A stretch of 64,000 bases of DNA from an uncultured Maribacter sp. GTDB taxonomy: Bacteria; Bacteroidota; Bacteroidia; Flavobacteriales; Flavobacteriaceae. Numbering within the stretch: the stretch's first letter is position 1; each line of letters begins with the position of its first letter. The position numbers were made by a program, and so were the translations under genes. Of the stretch, positions 25,732 through 34,249 are shown in pieces. The notes beneath the pieces were generated by a model. It did no database searches and was not told the DNA's origin. It saw only the letters and a program-made list of their open reading frames with translations. Where the stretch lies: contig CANLTE010000002.1 of assembly GCA_947493885.1 (NCBI GenBank), forward strand, positions 186,001 through 250,000, written 5' to 3'.

Positions 25732-26169
25732 TATTTTTAGGTAAAGCTGTTTTTTTTCGTAATCAATAATGGCTTTTCCTTTCTTTAGAATATCAGCACC
25801 AATAATACCATCCACAGGGAATGCTTTGTGGGCTGTGAGAGCTTCATTAACATGTATTAAATCAAACAAAACAATTTTAAGCTTTTTTAGTTTCCAATCA
25901 CCAATTGTAATTTTATTTCTTTTAGAAATTAAAGTCTCCATATTTGTAGCTCCGGCTCCAGCAGCTTTTATTTTAGACTCTTGAGATATTAATTTAAAAA
26001 AATCAATCTTATCTAATCCAACGCATGTGTTGGAAGCTCCGGTATCAAGAATAAATCTTCCTGTAATCCCATTTATATTTGCAGTAATTTCAAAATGATT
26101 GGTAGCGGTAAACACCAAAGGTATACGAGTGTATTTTTTTTTATTTAAAAACCTTTTGAGTGAGTTCAT
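25717..26169 (-). CDS. Retropepsin-like (clan AA) aspartyl protease
   Basis: The 150-residue protein has the single-domain retropepsin layout: a strand pair, then the catalytic FILDTGASNTCV with D42-T43-G44, a flap region (AGAGATNME), and the second hydrophobic psi-loop motif VDGIIGADIL near 130. Such proteins work as homodimers, with each chain giving one Asp. There is no signal peptide or membrane anchor (the start is MNSLKRFLNKKK), so it should be cytosolic; its substrate is unknown. It is divergent from tatD, with overlapping -7 boxes in the 37-nt gap. The fold assignment is firm, protease activity likely but not proven. Confidence 0.85.
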   Translation of the reverse strand: MNSLKRFLNKKKYTRIPLVFTATNHFEITANINGITGRFILDTGASNTCVGLDKIDFFKLISQESKIKAAGAGATNMETLISKRNKITIGDWKLKKLKIVLFDLIHVNEALTAHKAFPVDGIIGADILKKGKAIIDYEKKQLYLKIKNPK

Positions 26170-26182
26170 GTATGTTTTTTGA

Positions 26183-26202
26183 CAAAGATAGAACTATTTT
26201 TG
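26183..26202. promoter_or_regulatory. Overlapping divergent -7 boxes of the protease gene and tatD
   Basis: CAAAGATA (26183-26190) reads TATCTTTG on the minus strand and TATTTTTG (26195-26202) reads forward; both match TAnnTTTG. The forward box ends 4 nt before the tatD ATG, so that transcript would have almost no leader. No proper -33 box was found for either. Confidence 0.45.
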
Positions 26203-26206
26203 CGCT

Positions 26207-26974
26207 ATGATAATTACAGATACACATACACATTTATATAGTGAAGCGTTTGATGATGATCGTAATCAGATAATTCAAAATGCTATAAACAAAGGAGTGA
26301 AGCGTTTTTTTATTCCAGCAATAGACTCAGGATACACAAAAGCTATGTGGGAGCTTAAAGAAAACTATCCTGAACATATGTTTTTAATGTCAGGAGTGCA
26401 CCCTACACATGTTAAGGAGAATTATAAAGAAGAATTGTTGCATGTAGAAAATGAGTTGAATAATAGAAAGTATTACGCTGTTGGAGAAATTGGAATAGAT
26501 TTGTATTGGGATAAAACTTATTTAACAGAGCAAAAAGAAGTTTTTAGAACTCAAATTCAGCTAGCAAAAAAACATAGTCTGCCCATTGTGATTCATTGTA
26601 GAGAAGCCTTTGATGAGGTTTTTGAAGTTTTGGAAATCGAAAAAGGAGATGATTTGTATGGTATTTTTCATTGCTTTACTGGAACCATAGTGCAAGCGCA
26701 AAAAGCGTTATCATATAATATGAAATTGGGGATTGGTGGAGTAGTAACCTTTAAAAATGGGAAGATTGATACTTTTCTAAATCAAATTGATATTAAACAT
26801 ATTGTTTTAGAAACTGATGCTCCTTATTTAGCGCCATCTCCTTTTAGAGGAAAACGAAACGAAAGTGCATATGTTTGTAACGTTTTAGAAAAAGTGGCTT
26901 TAATTTACGAATTAAGTATTGAGGAAGTTGCAACAATAACAACTGAAAACTCTAAGCACGTATTTGGAGTGTAA
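26207..26974 (+). CDS. tatD: TatD-family metal-dependent hydrolase / DNase
   Basis: The 255-residue TIM-barrel protein carries all TatD metal ligands: DTHTHLY near the start, the Glu of AVGEIGIDLYW, VIHCREAF, IFHCFTG, and the Asp of LETDAPYLAPSPFRG. TatD proteins are cytosolic 3'-5' exonucleases active on DNA with a role in oxidative-damage repair. The asparaginase gene follows after 20 nt on the same strand, so the two are probably co-transcribed, although their functions are not obviously linked. Confidence 0.92.
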   Translation: MIITDTHTHLYSEAFDDDRNQIIQNAINKGVKRFFIPAIDSGYTKAMWELKENYPEHMFLMSGVHPTHVKENYKEELLHVENELNNRKYYAVGEIGIDLYWDKTYLTEQKEVFRTQIQLAKKHSLPIVIHCREAFDEVFEVLEIEKGDDLYGIFHCFTGTIVQAQKALSYNMKLGIGGVVTFKNGKIDTFLNQIDIKHIVLETDAPYLAPSPFRGKRNESAYVCNVLEKVALIYELSIEEVATITTENSKHVFGV

Positions 26975-26994
26975 TAAGTAAGATATCTATTTAT

Positions 26995-28023
26995 ATGGAG
27001 TGTAAAACAAACATCCTTTTAATATATACTGGAGGAACCATAGGAATGGTTAAAGACTATAAGTCGGGAGCCCTAGTGGCATTTAACTTTGACGAATTAT
27101 TAAAAAACATTCCTGAATTAAGACAGTTAAAATGTAAAATAGATACGTTCTCCTTTGAAAAACCAATTGATTCTTCAAATATAAATCCTATTCATTGGGT
27201 TAGTATTGGAGAAGTAATCGAAGAACATTATGAAAAGTATGATGGTTTTGTTATTCTTCATGGAAGTGATACTATGAGTTATACGGGCTCTGCTCTAAGC
27301 TATATGTTGGAAAATTTAAGGAAGCCAGTAATTTTAACAGGGTCACAACTGCCAATAGGTGATTTACGAACTGATGCCAAAGAAAATTTAATTACCGCCA
27401 TTGAAATTGCAACGCTCAAAGATGGTGACGAACCTGCAATTCAGGAAGTAGGTCTGTATTTTGAGTATAAATTATATCGTGCGAATAGAACAACTAAAAT
27501 AAGTGCAGAACACTTTGAGGCTTTTACATCATTAAATTATCCTGAACTGGCAGAATCAGGGGTGCACTTAAAAATAAATACGGATGATGTTTTTCGAGTG
27601 TCTTCAAACAATTCTTTTAATGTTCATAAAAATTTAGATGATAATGTAGCAATTCTTAAGATTTTCCCTGGATTAAACCACAATGTGTTAAAAGGGATTT
27701 TAGGAATACCAGAGTTAAAAGCGGTTATTTTGGAGACGTATGGGGCTGGAAATGCCTCTACGGAAGATTGGTTTGTTAACGATATAAAAAAAGCAATAAA
27801 AAAAGGAATTCATATTATTAATGTAACACAATGCTCTGGTGGTAGTGTTAGCATGGGAAAATATGAAACCAGTCAAGAACTTCAGGAAATGCAAGTAATT
27901 AACGGTAAGGATATTACAACCGAAGCGGCGATTACAAAAGCAATGTACATTCTTGGTCATGATAAATATCATGGAGAGTTCAAAAAATATTTTGAATCTT
28001 CGATGCGTGGAGAAATGCACTAA
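26995..28023 (+). CDS. ansA: Type I (cytosolic) L-asparaginase
   Basis: The 342-residue protein hydrolyses asparagine to aspartate and ammonia. The first catalytic Thr is in LIYTGGTIGM, and the second motif, HGSDTMSYTGSALSYML, provides the Thr-Asp-Lys triad with the Lys in DLRTDAKENL. LKIFPGLN and the C-terminal half QCSGGSVSMGKYETS complete the fold. There is no signal peptide, which fits type I cytosolic enzymes. It lies directly behind tatD and is followed by tRNA-Ser. Confidence 0.93.
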   Translation: MECKTNILLIYTGGTIGMVKDYKSGALVAFNFDELLKNIPELRQLKCKIDTFSFEKPIDSSNINPIHWVSIGEVIEEHYEKYDGFVILHGSDTMSYTGSALSYMLENLRKPVILTGSQLPIGDLRTDAKENLITAIEIATLKDGDEPAIQEVGLYFEYKLYRANRTTKISAEHFEAFTSLNYPELAESGVHLKINTDDVFRVSSNNSFNVHKNLDDNVAILKIFPGLNHNVLKGILGIPELKAVILETYGAGNASTEDWFVNDIKKAIKKGIHIINVTQCSGGSVSMGKYETSQELQEMQVINGKDITTEAAITKAMYILGHDKYHGEFKKYFESSMRGEMH

Positions 28024-28090
28024 AAATAACGGATATAATTTTCTCAACTAAGATTTTTTTTGTTATTTGCCCCACCTTTAAGGCTAAATT

Positions 28091-28178
28091 AGAGAGGTGG
28101 CCGAGTGGTCGAAGGCGCACGCCTGGAAAGTGTGTATACACCAAAAGTGTATCGAGGGTTCGAATCCCTTCCTCTCTG
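28091..28178 (+). tRNA. tRNA-Ser (anticodon GGA)
   Basis: The 88-nt class II tRNA has the acceptor pair AGAGAGG/CCTCTCT, D arm GGCCGAGTGGTCGAAGGC, and anticodon loop CTGGAAA between CACGC and GTGTG. A long variable arm (TATACACCAAAAGTGTAT) and T loop TTCGAAT follow. GGA reads UCC and UCU. CCA is not encoded. Confidence 0.95.
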
Positions 28179-28246
28179 CAACAAAGTTTTAATATAAATA
28201 TTGTTTTTTTTTTTATCTTTAACCCTATTACTAACTAAATTTAAGT

Positions 28247-29044
28247 TTGAAAGAAATGAAAAGATTATTCTCTATCCTAGCATTAGCTGGGTTGTTTGTG
28301 CTAAGTACAAATACAGTAAATGCGAAGGCAGCAGCGGTAACTATGGCATCTAATTTGTCTAATACAATTACTGCAACAGCATTAATGTTACAAGATGATG
28401 CTCCTGCAGCAAAGAAAGGTTTTACACAAGTATTAAAAGAGCAGTTTATCCAAGGTGGTGCTGGTTTTATGGGTATTGTATTATTGTGTTTAATCTTAGG
28501 ATTAGCGGTTGCTATTGAAAGAATTATTTATTTAAATCTTGCTAGTACCAATACTGGAAAATTAAAGCAACAAGTAGAAGATGCTTTAGCTTCTGGAGGT
28601 GTTGAAGCTGCTAAAGAGGTTTGTAGAAATACAAAAGGACCTGTTGCTTCTATATACTATCAAGGATTAGACAGAGCTGGCGAAAGTGTTGAGTCAGCTG
28701 AAAAAGCTGTTGTTTCCTACGGTGGAGTACAAATGGGACAATTAGAGAAAAATGTTTCATGGTTATCATTATTTATCGCGATTGCACCAATGCTTGGGTT
28801 CATGGGAACTGTAATTGGTATGATTCAGGCCTTCCAGAAAATTAGTGCTGTTGGTAACTTAAGTGCATCTCTTATTGCAGGTGATATCCAGGTTGCATTA
28901 TTAACTACTGTATTTGGTCTTATTACGGCTATCATACTACAAATCTTCTATAACTATATTATCGCAAAAATTGATAGTATTGTAAATGATATGGAAGATT
29001 CATCAATCTCTTTGATTGATATGTTGGTAGACCACAAAAAATAA
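28247..29044 (+). CDS. exbB: ExbB/TolQ-type proton channel (MotA/TolQ/ExbB family)
   Basis: The 265-residue protein starts with an Ala-rich hydrophobic leader (about 4-27), uncommon in proteobacterial ExbB. A helix at about 74-95 follows (MGIVLLCLILGLAVAIE), then a cytoplasmic stretch and the MotA/ExbB domain with two further helices: LSLFIAIAPMLGFMGTVIGM (about 172-194) and VALLTTVFGLITAIILQIFY (about 217-238). It forms the stator channel that powers TonB-dependent transport with ExbD. It opens an operon with a small membrane protein and two ExbD genes. M4 is an alternative start. Confidence 0.92.
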   Translation: MKEMKRLFSILALAGLFVLSTNTVNAKAAAVTMASNLSNTITATALMLQDDAPAAKKGFTQVLKEQFIQGGAGFMGIVLLCLILGLAVAIERIIYLNLASTNTGKLKQQVEDALASGGVEAAKEVCRNTKGPVASIYYQGLDRAGESVESAEKAVVSYGGVQMGQLEKNVSWLSLFIAIAPMLGFMGTVIGMIQAFQKISAVGNLSASLIAGDIQVALLTTVFGLITAIILQIFYNYIIAKIDSIVNDMEDSSISLIDMLVDHKK

Positions 29045-29066
29045 TTAAGACTTAATACATCGTATC

Positions 29067-29498
29067 ATGCATAAAATATTAAAAATAGCTTTAATAGCGA
29101 TAGGCTTAATCGGAGCAGTGCTTTGGTTTATGCTACCTGATGGGGATATGCCTGCGTCAGAAGCTGCTAAAAGTGGAGCAATGAATGCTATGTTCATTAT
29201 CACTTATCTATTATTAGGTGCAGCAGTAATTTTTAGTTTGGTTTTTACATTAAAAAACCTTTTTTCTAACCCTAAAAATCTAAAGAAAACATTATTTGTT
29301 GTTGGAGGATTTTTACTTGTCGTTGCTTTATCATATGGTCTGGCATCTGGAACAGATGTTGATGACTCTTATTTAGAAATGACCGATGAAAGTACGGTAA
29401 AGAAAATTGGAATGGGACTTAATGTGTTCTTCATTCTTACTATAATTGCAGTTGGTGCAATGGTAGTGCCTAGTGTAAAAAAAATGTTTACTAAATAA
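29067..29498 (+). CDS. Four-helix membrane protein of the ExbB-ExbD operon
   Basis: The 143-residue protein contains four hydrophobic segments at roughly 5-23, 40-62, 74-94 and 120-140, with an acidic loop (SGTDVDDSYLEMTDES) between the third and fourth. I do not recognise a named family. It lies between exbB (22 nt) and the first exbD (9 nt) on the same strand, so it is almost certainly made with the energising complex and may be an accessory subunit. That role is inferred only from position. Confidence 0.75.
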   Translation: MHKILKIALIAIGLIGAVLWFMLPDGDMPASEAAKSGAMNAMFIITYLLLGAAVIFSLVFTLKNLFSNPKNLKKTLFVVGGFLLVVALSYGLASGTDVDDSYLEMTDESTVKKIGMGLNVFFILTIIAVGAMVVPSVKKMFTK

Positions 29499-29507
29499 AA
29501 TAAAATT

Positions 29508-30128
29508 ATGCCAAGAAGAGCAGGAGCACCAGAGGTTAATGCAGGTTCTATGGCAGACATAGCTTTCTTGTTACTTATCTTTTTCTTAGTTACTACAACT
29601 ATTGAAACTGATGCCGGTTTAGATCGTATGTTGCCACCTATTGAGCCGCCAGAAACAGATGTTATTATTAAGCAGAAAAATATTTTTCAGGTTAATATTA
29701 ACAAGAATGGGCAATTGTTGGCTGATGATGAATTAGTAAATCTAAAAGATTTAAGAACTAAGGCAATGGCCTTTTTAGATAACGGAGGAGCTCCTTCTGG
29801 TAGTCCAGACTACTGTAGTTATTGTAAAGGTAAAAGAGACGCAAGTTCATCAGATAGCCCGGCAAAAGCCATTATATCGCTTAAAAACGATAGAGAAACT
29901 AAGTATGCAACCTATATAACTGTTCAGAACGAATTGGTTGGTGCATATAATGAGTTAAGAAATAGAGAAGCTAAGCGTTTGTACGGTAGAGATTTTACCG
30001 ATATGGAAGCGGAGTATTTAAATCCGGAAACAGCAGCAAGTGCTAAAGAGGATTTAAAAGAAAAGGTTAAAAGGATTCAAGAACTGTTTCCTCAAAAGCT
30101 TTCTGAAGCTGAAACTTCTACTAATTAA
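29508..30128 (+). CDS. exbD: ExbD/TolR biopolymer transporter with CxxC insert (copy 1)
   Basis: The 206-residue protein has the ExbD N-terminus: a short cytoplasmic tail, then one membrane helix (about 16-33) carrying the proton-relaying Asp D17 in GSMADIAFLLLIFFLV. The periplasmic domain contains an unusual segment, DYCSYCKGKRDASSSDSP, with C103/C106 and a Ser-rich run, and a charged helical C-terminal extension, making it longer than the usual 130-150 residues. It partners ExbB to energise TonB. A close paralogue, including the Cys insert, lies at 31558. Confidence 0.92.
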   Translation: MPRRAGAPEVNAGSMADIAFLLLIFFLVTTTIETDAGLDRMLPPIEPPETDVIIKQKNIFQVNINKNGQLLADDELVNLKDLRTKAMAFLDNGGAPSGSPDYCSYCKGKRDASSSDSPAKAIISLKNDRETKYATYITVQNELVGAYNELRNREAKRLYGRDFTDMEAEYLNPETAASAKEDLKEKVKRIQELFPQKLSEAETSTN

Positions 30129-30145
30129 TAGCAAAAGGAAAAATT

Positions 30146-30628
30146 ATGTCAAAATTTGCAAAGAAAAAAGACGGTGATTTGCCTGCGGTATCAACGGCCT
30201 CATTACCTGATATTGTATTTATGCTTTTGTTTTTCTTTATGACCGTTACGGTTATGAAGGATAGCTCTTTAAAAGTTGAAAATGTTCTTCCAAATGCTAG
30301 TGAAATAAAAAAATTAGAGAAGAAGGATAGAGTAATTTACATTTATGTTGGAAAACCAACTCAAGAATATGAGAAGGTATTTGGTACAGAGCCAAAGATT
30401 CAATTGAATGATAAATTTGCTAAACCAGCGGAAGTTGGTGATTATATTTTGGGTGAAAGAGCTAAAAAAGCTCAGGAATTACAGAATGTTTTAACAACGG
30501 CTTTAAAGGTGGATAAAAATGCCAACATGGGGCTTATATCCGATATTAAACATGAGCTTAGAAAAGTTAATGCCTTAAAGGTGAATTATACCACCTATGA
30601 GGGAGATGCTTTTAGAAATATTCAATAA
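30146..30628 (+). CDS. exbD: ExbD/TolR biopolymer transporter (second type)
   Basis: The 160-residue protein has the ExbD layout: a Lys-rich cytoplasmic tail, a helix at about 20-38 with the key Asp D22 in SLPDIVFMLLFFFMTV, and a periplasmic domain with alternating strands (RVIYIYVGKPTQ). It lacks the CxxC insert of the first copy and is only distantly similar to it. Two unlike ExbD proteins next to one ExbB are a regular Bacteroidota arrangement and may form a heteromeric periplasmic dimer. The operon ends at the terminator at 30656. Confidence 0.9.
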   Translation: MSKFAKKKDGDLPAVSTASLPDIVFMLLFFFMTVTVMKDSSLKVENVLPNASEIKKLEKKDRVIYIYVGKPTQEYEKVFGTEPKIQLNDKFAKPAEVGDYILGERAKKAQELQNVLTTALKVDKNANMGLISDIKHELRKVNALKVNYTTYEGDAFRNIQ

Positions 30629-30655
30629 AGATTAATTAAGTATTTCAAACTTAAT

Positions 30656-30690
30656 AAAAACGCTTCAAATACCTATTTGAAGCGTTTTTT
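30656..30690 (+). terminator. Terminator of the exbB-exbD operon
   Basis: AAAAACGCTTCAAATA and TATTTGAAGCGTTTTT form a nearly perfect long stem with a T run. It lies 27 nt after the second exbD gene and 23 nt before the next ATG. Confidence 0.9.
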
Positions 30691-30712
30691 ATTTCCTTAA
30701 CTTTACGGGACT

Positions 30713-31399
30713 ATGAAGATTTCTTTTTTCTTTTTTCTTCTCTGCGTATCATCTACTCTTTTTGCTCAAACAGAGCAGCCTCACAATATTGAATATGATA
30801 AGTATTTTGAGGATCAGTTTTACCTTGGAATTTCTTACAATGAATTAATTAATAAGCCCAGCGGTGTTAATAGACGAAATATATCTGTGGGCTTTTATGG
30901 AGGCTTTATAAAAGATATTCCTCTAAGTTATAACAGAAAATTTGCCATAGGATTGGGAATTGGTTATAGTTTTAATGTGTATAATCATAATCTTCAAGCC
31001 ATAAACAACTCAAACTCCGTTTCATATCAAATTATACCTGATGATGTATCACTTAAAAAAAACAACGTTAATCTACATACAGTAGAGCTCCCTCTTGAAC
31101 TTAGATGGAGAAATTCTACTCCTGATGAATATAAGTTTCTACGCGTTTATCCTGGTGTAAAATTTGGATATGTGTTCAGTGGAAATTCCAAGTATGTTTC
31201 AGAAGAAGAAAGAATGGTTTTTAAAAACACCAACATAAATAAGTTACAATATGGTTTAACACTTAGCTTTGGTTACAATATGTTAAATATGCATGTTTAT
31301 TATGGTTTAAATAAGCTTTTTAATGACGATGCAGTGTTAAATAATCAGTCCATTGATATAAAGCCAATTCGAGTGGGTTTTATATTTTATATTCTATAA
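30713..31399 (+). CDS. PorT-like outer-membrane beta-barrel protein
   Basis: The 228-residue protein has a signal peptide (about 1-18, ending STLFAQ) and then amphipathic beta-strands typical of the small outer-membrane barrels labelled PorT or porin family (ISVGFYGGFI, FAIGLGIGYSF, YGLTLSFGYNM, PIRVGFIFYIL). It ends in an aromatic/aliphatic strand as expected. It is placed between the ExbB/ExbD operon and a third exbD gene. True PorT/SprT is a T9SS component, but the present sequence is too generic to claim that identity. Confidence 0.75.
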   Translation: MKISFFFFLLCVSSTLFAQTEQPHNIEYDKYFEDQFYLGISYNELINKPSGVNRRNISVGFYGGFIKDIPLSYNRKFAIGLGIGYSFNVYNHNLQAINNSNSVSYQIIPDDVSLKKNNVNLHTVELPLELRWRNSTPDEYKFLRVYPGVKFGYVFSGNSKYVSEEERMVFKNTNINKLQYGLTLSFGYNMLNMHVYYGLNKLFNDDAVLNNQSIDIKPIRVGFIFYIL

Positions 31400-31557
31400 T
31401 TTCACTTTACTTCGTAAACTTCTATAAATTTTTTCTGGCATAAAACTTGTTACCTCATAAAGAGTTAGTAGTTGGCGTAACTCGTTAATTCACCCCGTTT
31501 TTTAACCTACTTCCAATAATTGTTTGTGTTAGCATATTAACCTTAAATACATAAATT

Positions 31558-32163
31558 ATGAGTAGAGTAAAAATGCCTGAAGTAAACGCGGGTTCAATGG
31601 CTGATATAGCGTTTTTGTTATTAATATTTTTTTTGGTAACTACTGTTATTGAAACTGATGTCGGAATGAATCGATTATTGCCTAGTAAAGAGACTTCTCC
31701 TCCTGTTAAACATAATGACAGGAATGTATTCCCCATATTGATTAATAAAAATGGCGAAATATTTGTGAAGGATGACATAGTTGAATTAAAAAAAATAAGA
31801 TTGTTGGCTACAGCTTTTTTGGATAATGGAGGGGCGGAAAAAAGTTCTAAGGGGTATTGTGGTTATTGCAGAGGAGATAGAAGTAGTTTTTCTTCAGATA
31901 ATCCAGACCAGGCAATAATAACCTTAAAAAATGATAGAGAGACTAAGTATGAGCATTATATTGCTGTGCAGAATGAGCTTGTGGGAGCTTATAACGACTT
32001 AAGAAATAGAGAGTCTAAATTGTTGTATAGTGAGAGTTATACACAGATGGAGGGAGAGTATGATAACCCCAAAACATCTGCCAAAAGAAAGACAGAATTA
32101 AAAGCTAGAATAAAAAGAGTGAGAGAGATGTTTCCTTTAAAATTAATAGAGGAAACAAATTAA
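31558..32163 (+). CDS. ExbD/TolR paralogue with CxxC insert (copy 2)
   Basis: The 201-residue protein is a clear duplicate of the ExbD at 29508. It shares the N-terminus PEVNAGSMADIAFLL with Asp D16, the GYCGYCRGDRSS insert (C101/C104), the following ITLKNDRETKYEHYIAVQ, and a charged C-terminal extension. It is separated from the main operon by a terminator and a barrel gene, so it is probably expressed independently, and has no ExbB of its own. Its stop codon overlaps that of the convergent membrane-protein gene. It may replace the first copy under other conditions; that is inference. Confidence 0.88.
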   Translation: MSRVKMPEVNAGSMADIAFLLLIFFLVTTVIETDVGMNRLLPSKETSPPVKHNDRNVFPILINKNGEIFVKDDIVELKKIRLLATAFLDNGGAEKSSKGYCGYCRGDRSSFSSDNPDQAIITLKNDRETKYEHYIAVQNELVGAYNDLRNRESKLLYSESYTQMEGEYDNPKTSAKRKTELKARIKRVREMFPLKLIEETN

Positions 32164-32765
32164 ATCCAAAATTTTATAGTTAACAGCTGAGAAATAAGAC
32201 CAATAAAAAAGCCTATAATAAGTTCAGCCTTGTTGTGGGCTTTTAAGTATAATCTTGCGGAAGCTATTAAGCCAGTAACTAATATAAAAAGACTTAGAAT
32301 TAATGTAATATTTATTTCGAAATGAACACTGAGGTTTATCAAAAACATGCAAAAACTTCCTGCTCCCATTAAATGTAAACTTCCCTTAAAATTTAAAAAG
32401 GATAGTGCTAGAATTGCTAATGAAGCAGCAATAAGTCCTAAAAAAAAGTAATACAATTCTGCTGAATAATAACGCGGTATTACTTTTAAAACCACCATAG
32501 CTAGTAGTGTAATGTTTATTATTAACGGATACCTTCTGTCTTTTACATTCGGGATGAAAATAGAATTTATTAAACCAATATTTTTTAAAATAAAAAAGGC
32601 AATAATTGGAATTATTACTGTTAAAATAAAAATAGGAATAACATTCGCGCTTTGCGATGTTAATGTGTTGTATTTAGGAGTTAAAATATAATATGAAATA
32701 GTGCCAGCTATGGGGACTAGTAAGGGGTGAAACAAATATGAAATTATGTTTGAAAATTGTTTCAT
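32160..32765 (-). CDS. Polytopic membrane protein downstream of rpoN (PAP2-like tail)
   Basis: The 201-residue protein has about six hydrophobic helices. Two motifs resemble the end of PAP2-type phosphatases: HLMGAGSFCMFL and ARLYLKAHNKAELIIGFFIG, the latter like the usual SRxxLxxHxxxDVxxG. The first PAP2 motif (KxxxxxxRP) is at best weakly present around KDRRYP. It overlaps the rpoN stop by one base (TAATG), so it is translationally coupled to rpoN. Function unknown; a lipid-phosphate phosphatase relative is possible but not shown. Confidence 0.7.
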   Translation of the reverse strand: MKQFSNIISYLFHPLLVPIAGTISYYILTPKYNTLTSQSANVIPIFILTVIIPIIAFFILKNIGLINSIFIPNVKDRRYPLIINITLLAMVVLKVIPRYYSAELYYFFLGLIAASLAILALSFLNFKGSLHLMGAGSFCMFLINLSVHFEINITLILSLFILVTGLIASARLYLKAHNKAELIIGFFIGLISQLLTIKFWI

Positions 32766-34219
32766 TAGATTTGCTTTCGCAACCGGGCAACAGGTATGCC
32801 TAATTGTTCTCTGTATTTTGCTACGGTTCTTCTTGCTATTGGATATCCTTTTTCTTTTAAAATTGCCGCTAATTTGTCATCAGTAAGTGGTTTTTTCTTT
32901 TCCTCTTCCGAAATAACGGTTTCTAATATTTTCTTTATTTCTCTTGTGGAAACATCTTCTCCTTGTTCGTTTTTCATGGACTCAGAAAAGTATTCTTTAA
33001 TCAATTTGGTGCCGTAAGGTGTATCCACATATTTACTATTGGCAACCCTAGAAACTGTTGATACGTCCATTTGAATTTGATCCGCGATATCCTTAAGAAT
33101 CATTGGCCTTAGGTTGCGTTCATCACCAGTCAAAAAATATTCTTTTTGATAATGCATTATGGCGTTCATAGTTATGAAAAGAGTCTGTTGTCTTTGTCTA
33201 ATAGCATCAATAAACCATTTAGCGGCATCTAATTTTTGCTTGATAAATAAAACAGTGTCTTTTTGAGATTTGGATTTGTCTTTGGCATCCTTATACCCCT
33301 TAAGCATGTTGCTATATTCTTTTGAAACATGCAGTTCAGGAGCATTTCTTCCGTTTAGATTTAATTCTAATTCTCCTTCCACAATTTTTATAGAAAAATC
33401 GGGAACCACATGTTCTACTATTCGGTTGTTTCCTGAGTAAGAGCCTCCTGGTTTCGGATTAAGTTTTTCTATTTCAGAAATGGCAGTCTTTAGTTCCTCT
33501 TGAGTAACACCGTGCTTTTGAATTAATTTTTTATAATGCTTTTTGGTAAATTGTTCAAAGGATTTTTCTAAAACAGAAATAGCTAGCTCTATACTTGGTG
33601 TAACTTCCTTTCGCTTTAGTTGAATAATTAAGCACTCTTCTAATGATCTTGCGCCAACTCCGGGTGGGTCTAACTCTTGAACTACCTGAAGTACTTTTTC
33701 AATAGTTTCTTCTTCTGTATATATGTTTTGGGTAAAAGCTAAATCATCAAGAATGTCGGTAATAGGTCTTCTTATGTAGCCACTTTCATCTATACTGCCT
33801 ACAAGAAATTCAGCAATACTCCATTCTTCTTCATTAAGGTAAGTTGTGTTTAATTGTCCTATTAAATATTGGTTGAACGAAATTCCAGCTGCATATGGTA
33901 CACTTTTTTCATCGTCATCAGAACTGTAGTTGTTGGCTTTAGTTCTATAATCTGGTATTTCATCATCGCTTAAGTATTCATCAATGTTTATGTCTTCTGC
34001 ATTGATACTTTCATTGTCAGTGTTATCATCGTAGGTGTCTCCAAATTCGTCTTCAATTTCACTTTTTTCTTTACCCCCTTCAAGAGCAGGGTTTTCTTCA
34101 AGCTCTTGTTTTAAACGTTGTTCAAAAGCTTGCGTAGGCAGCTGAATTAACTTCATCAACTGTATTTGTTGAGGAGATAATTTCTGCGAAAGTTTAAATT
34201 GTAGATGTTGTTTTAGCAT
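32765..34219 (-). CDS. rpoN: RNA polymerase sigma-54 factor
   Basis: The 484-residue protein has region I (Gln/Leu-rich, LSPQQIQLMKLIQLPTQAFEQRL), an acidic region II (about 50-110) with Asp/Glu runs, the core-binding domain in the middle, the DNA-binding helix-turn-helix (DIADQIQMDVSTVSRVANSK), and the RpoN box ARRTVAKYREQLGIP at the C-terminus. It directs RNA polymerase to -24/-12 promoters together with an ATPase activator not seen here. The gene sits 31 nt behind asnS and is coupled to the downstream membrane-protein gene. Confidence 0.96.
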   Translation of the reverse strand: MLKQHLQFKLSQKLSPQQIQLMKLIQLPTQAFEQRLKQELEENPALEGGKEKSEIEDEFGDTYDDNTDNESINAEDINIDEYLSDDEIPDYRTKANNYSSDDDEKSVPYAAGISFNQYLIGQLNTTYLNEEEWSIAEFLVGSIDESGYIRRPITDILDDLAFTQNIYTEEETIEKVLQVVQELDPPGVGARSLEECLIIQLKRKEVTPSIELAISVLEKSFEQFTKKHYKKLIQKHGVTQEELKTAISEIEKLNPKPGGSYSGNNRIVEHVVPDFSIKIVEGELELNLNGRNAPELHVSKEYSNMLKGYKDAKDKSKSQKDTVLFIKQKLDAAKWFIDAIRQRQQTLFITMNAIMHYQKEYFLTGDERNLRPMILKDIADQIQMDVSTVSRVANSKYVDTPYGTKLIKEYFSESMKNEQGEDVSTREIKKILETVISEEEKKKPLTDDKLAAILKEKGYPIARRTVAKYREQLGIPVARLRKQI

Positions 34220-34249
34220 GTTCTACGTCTATGCAATATTGTTTAATTT

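Noticed and set aside
28200-28246. Promoter with TATCTTTA before exbB
   Set aside because: The last base deviates from TAnnTTTG and no -33 box is at the right distance; not strong enough to annotate.
29067-29498. Identity as a TonB protein
   Set aside because: It has four hydrophobic helices and no Pro-rich periplasmic segment or C-terminal TonB domain.
30713-31399. Naming as T9SS PorT/SprT
   Set aside because: Only generic small-barrel features are visible and the neighbours are not those of known porT loci.
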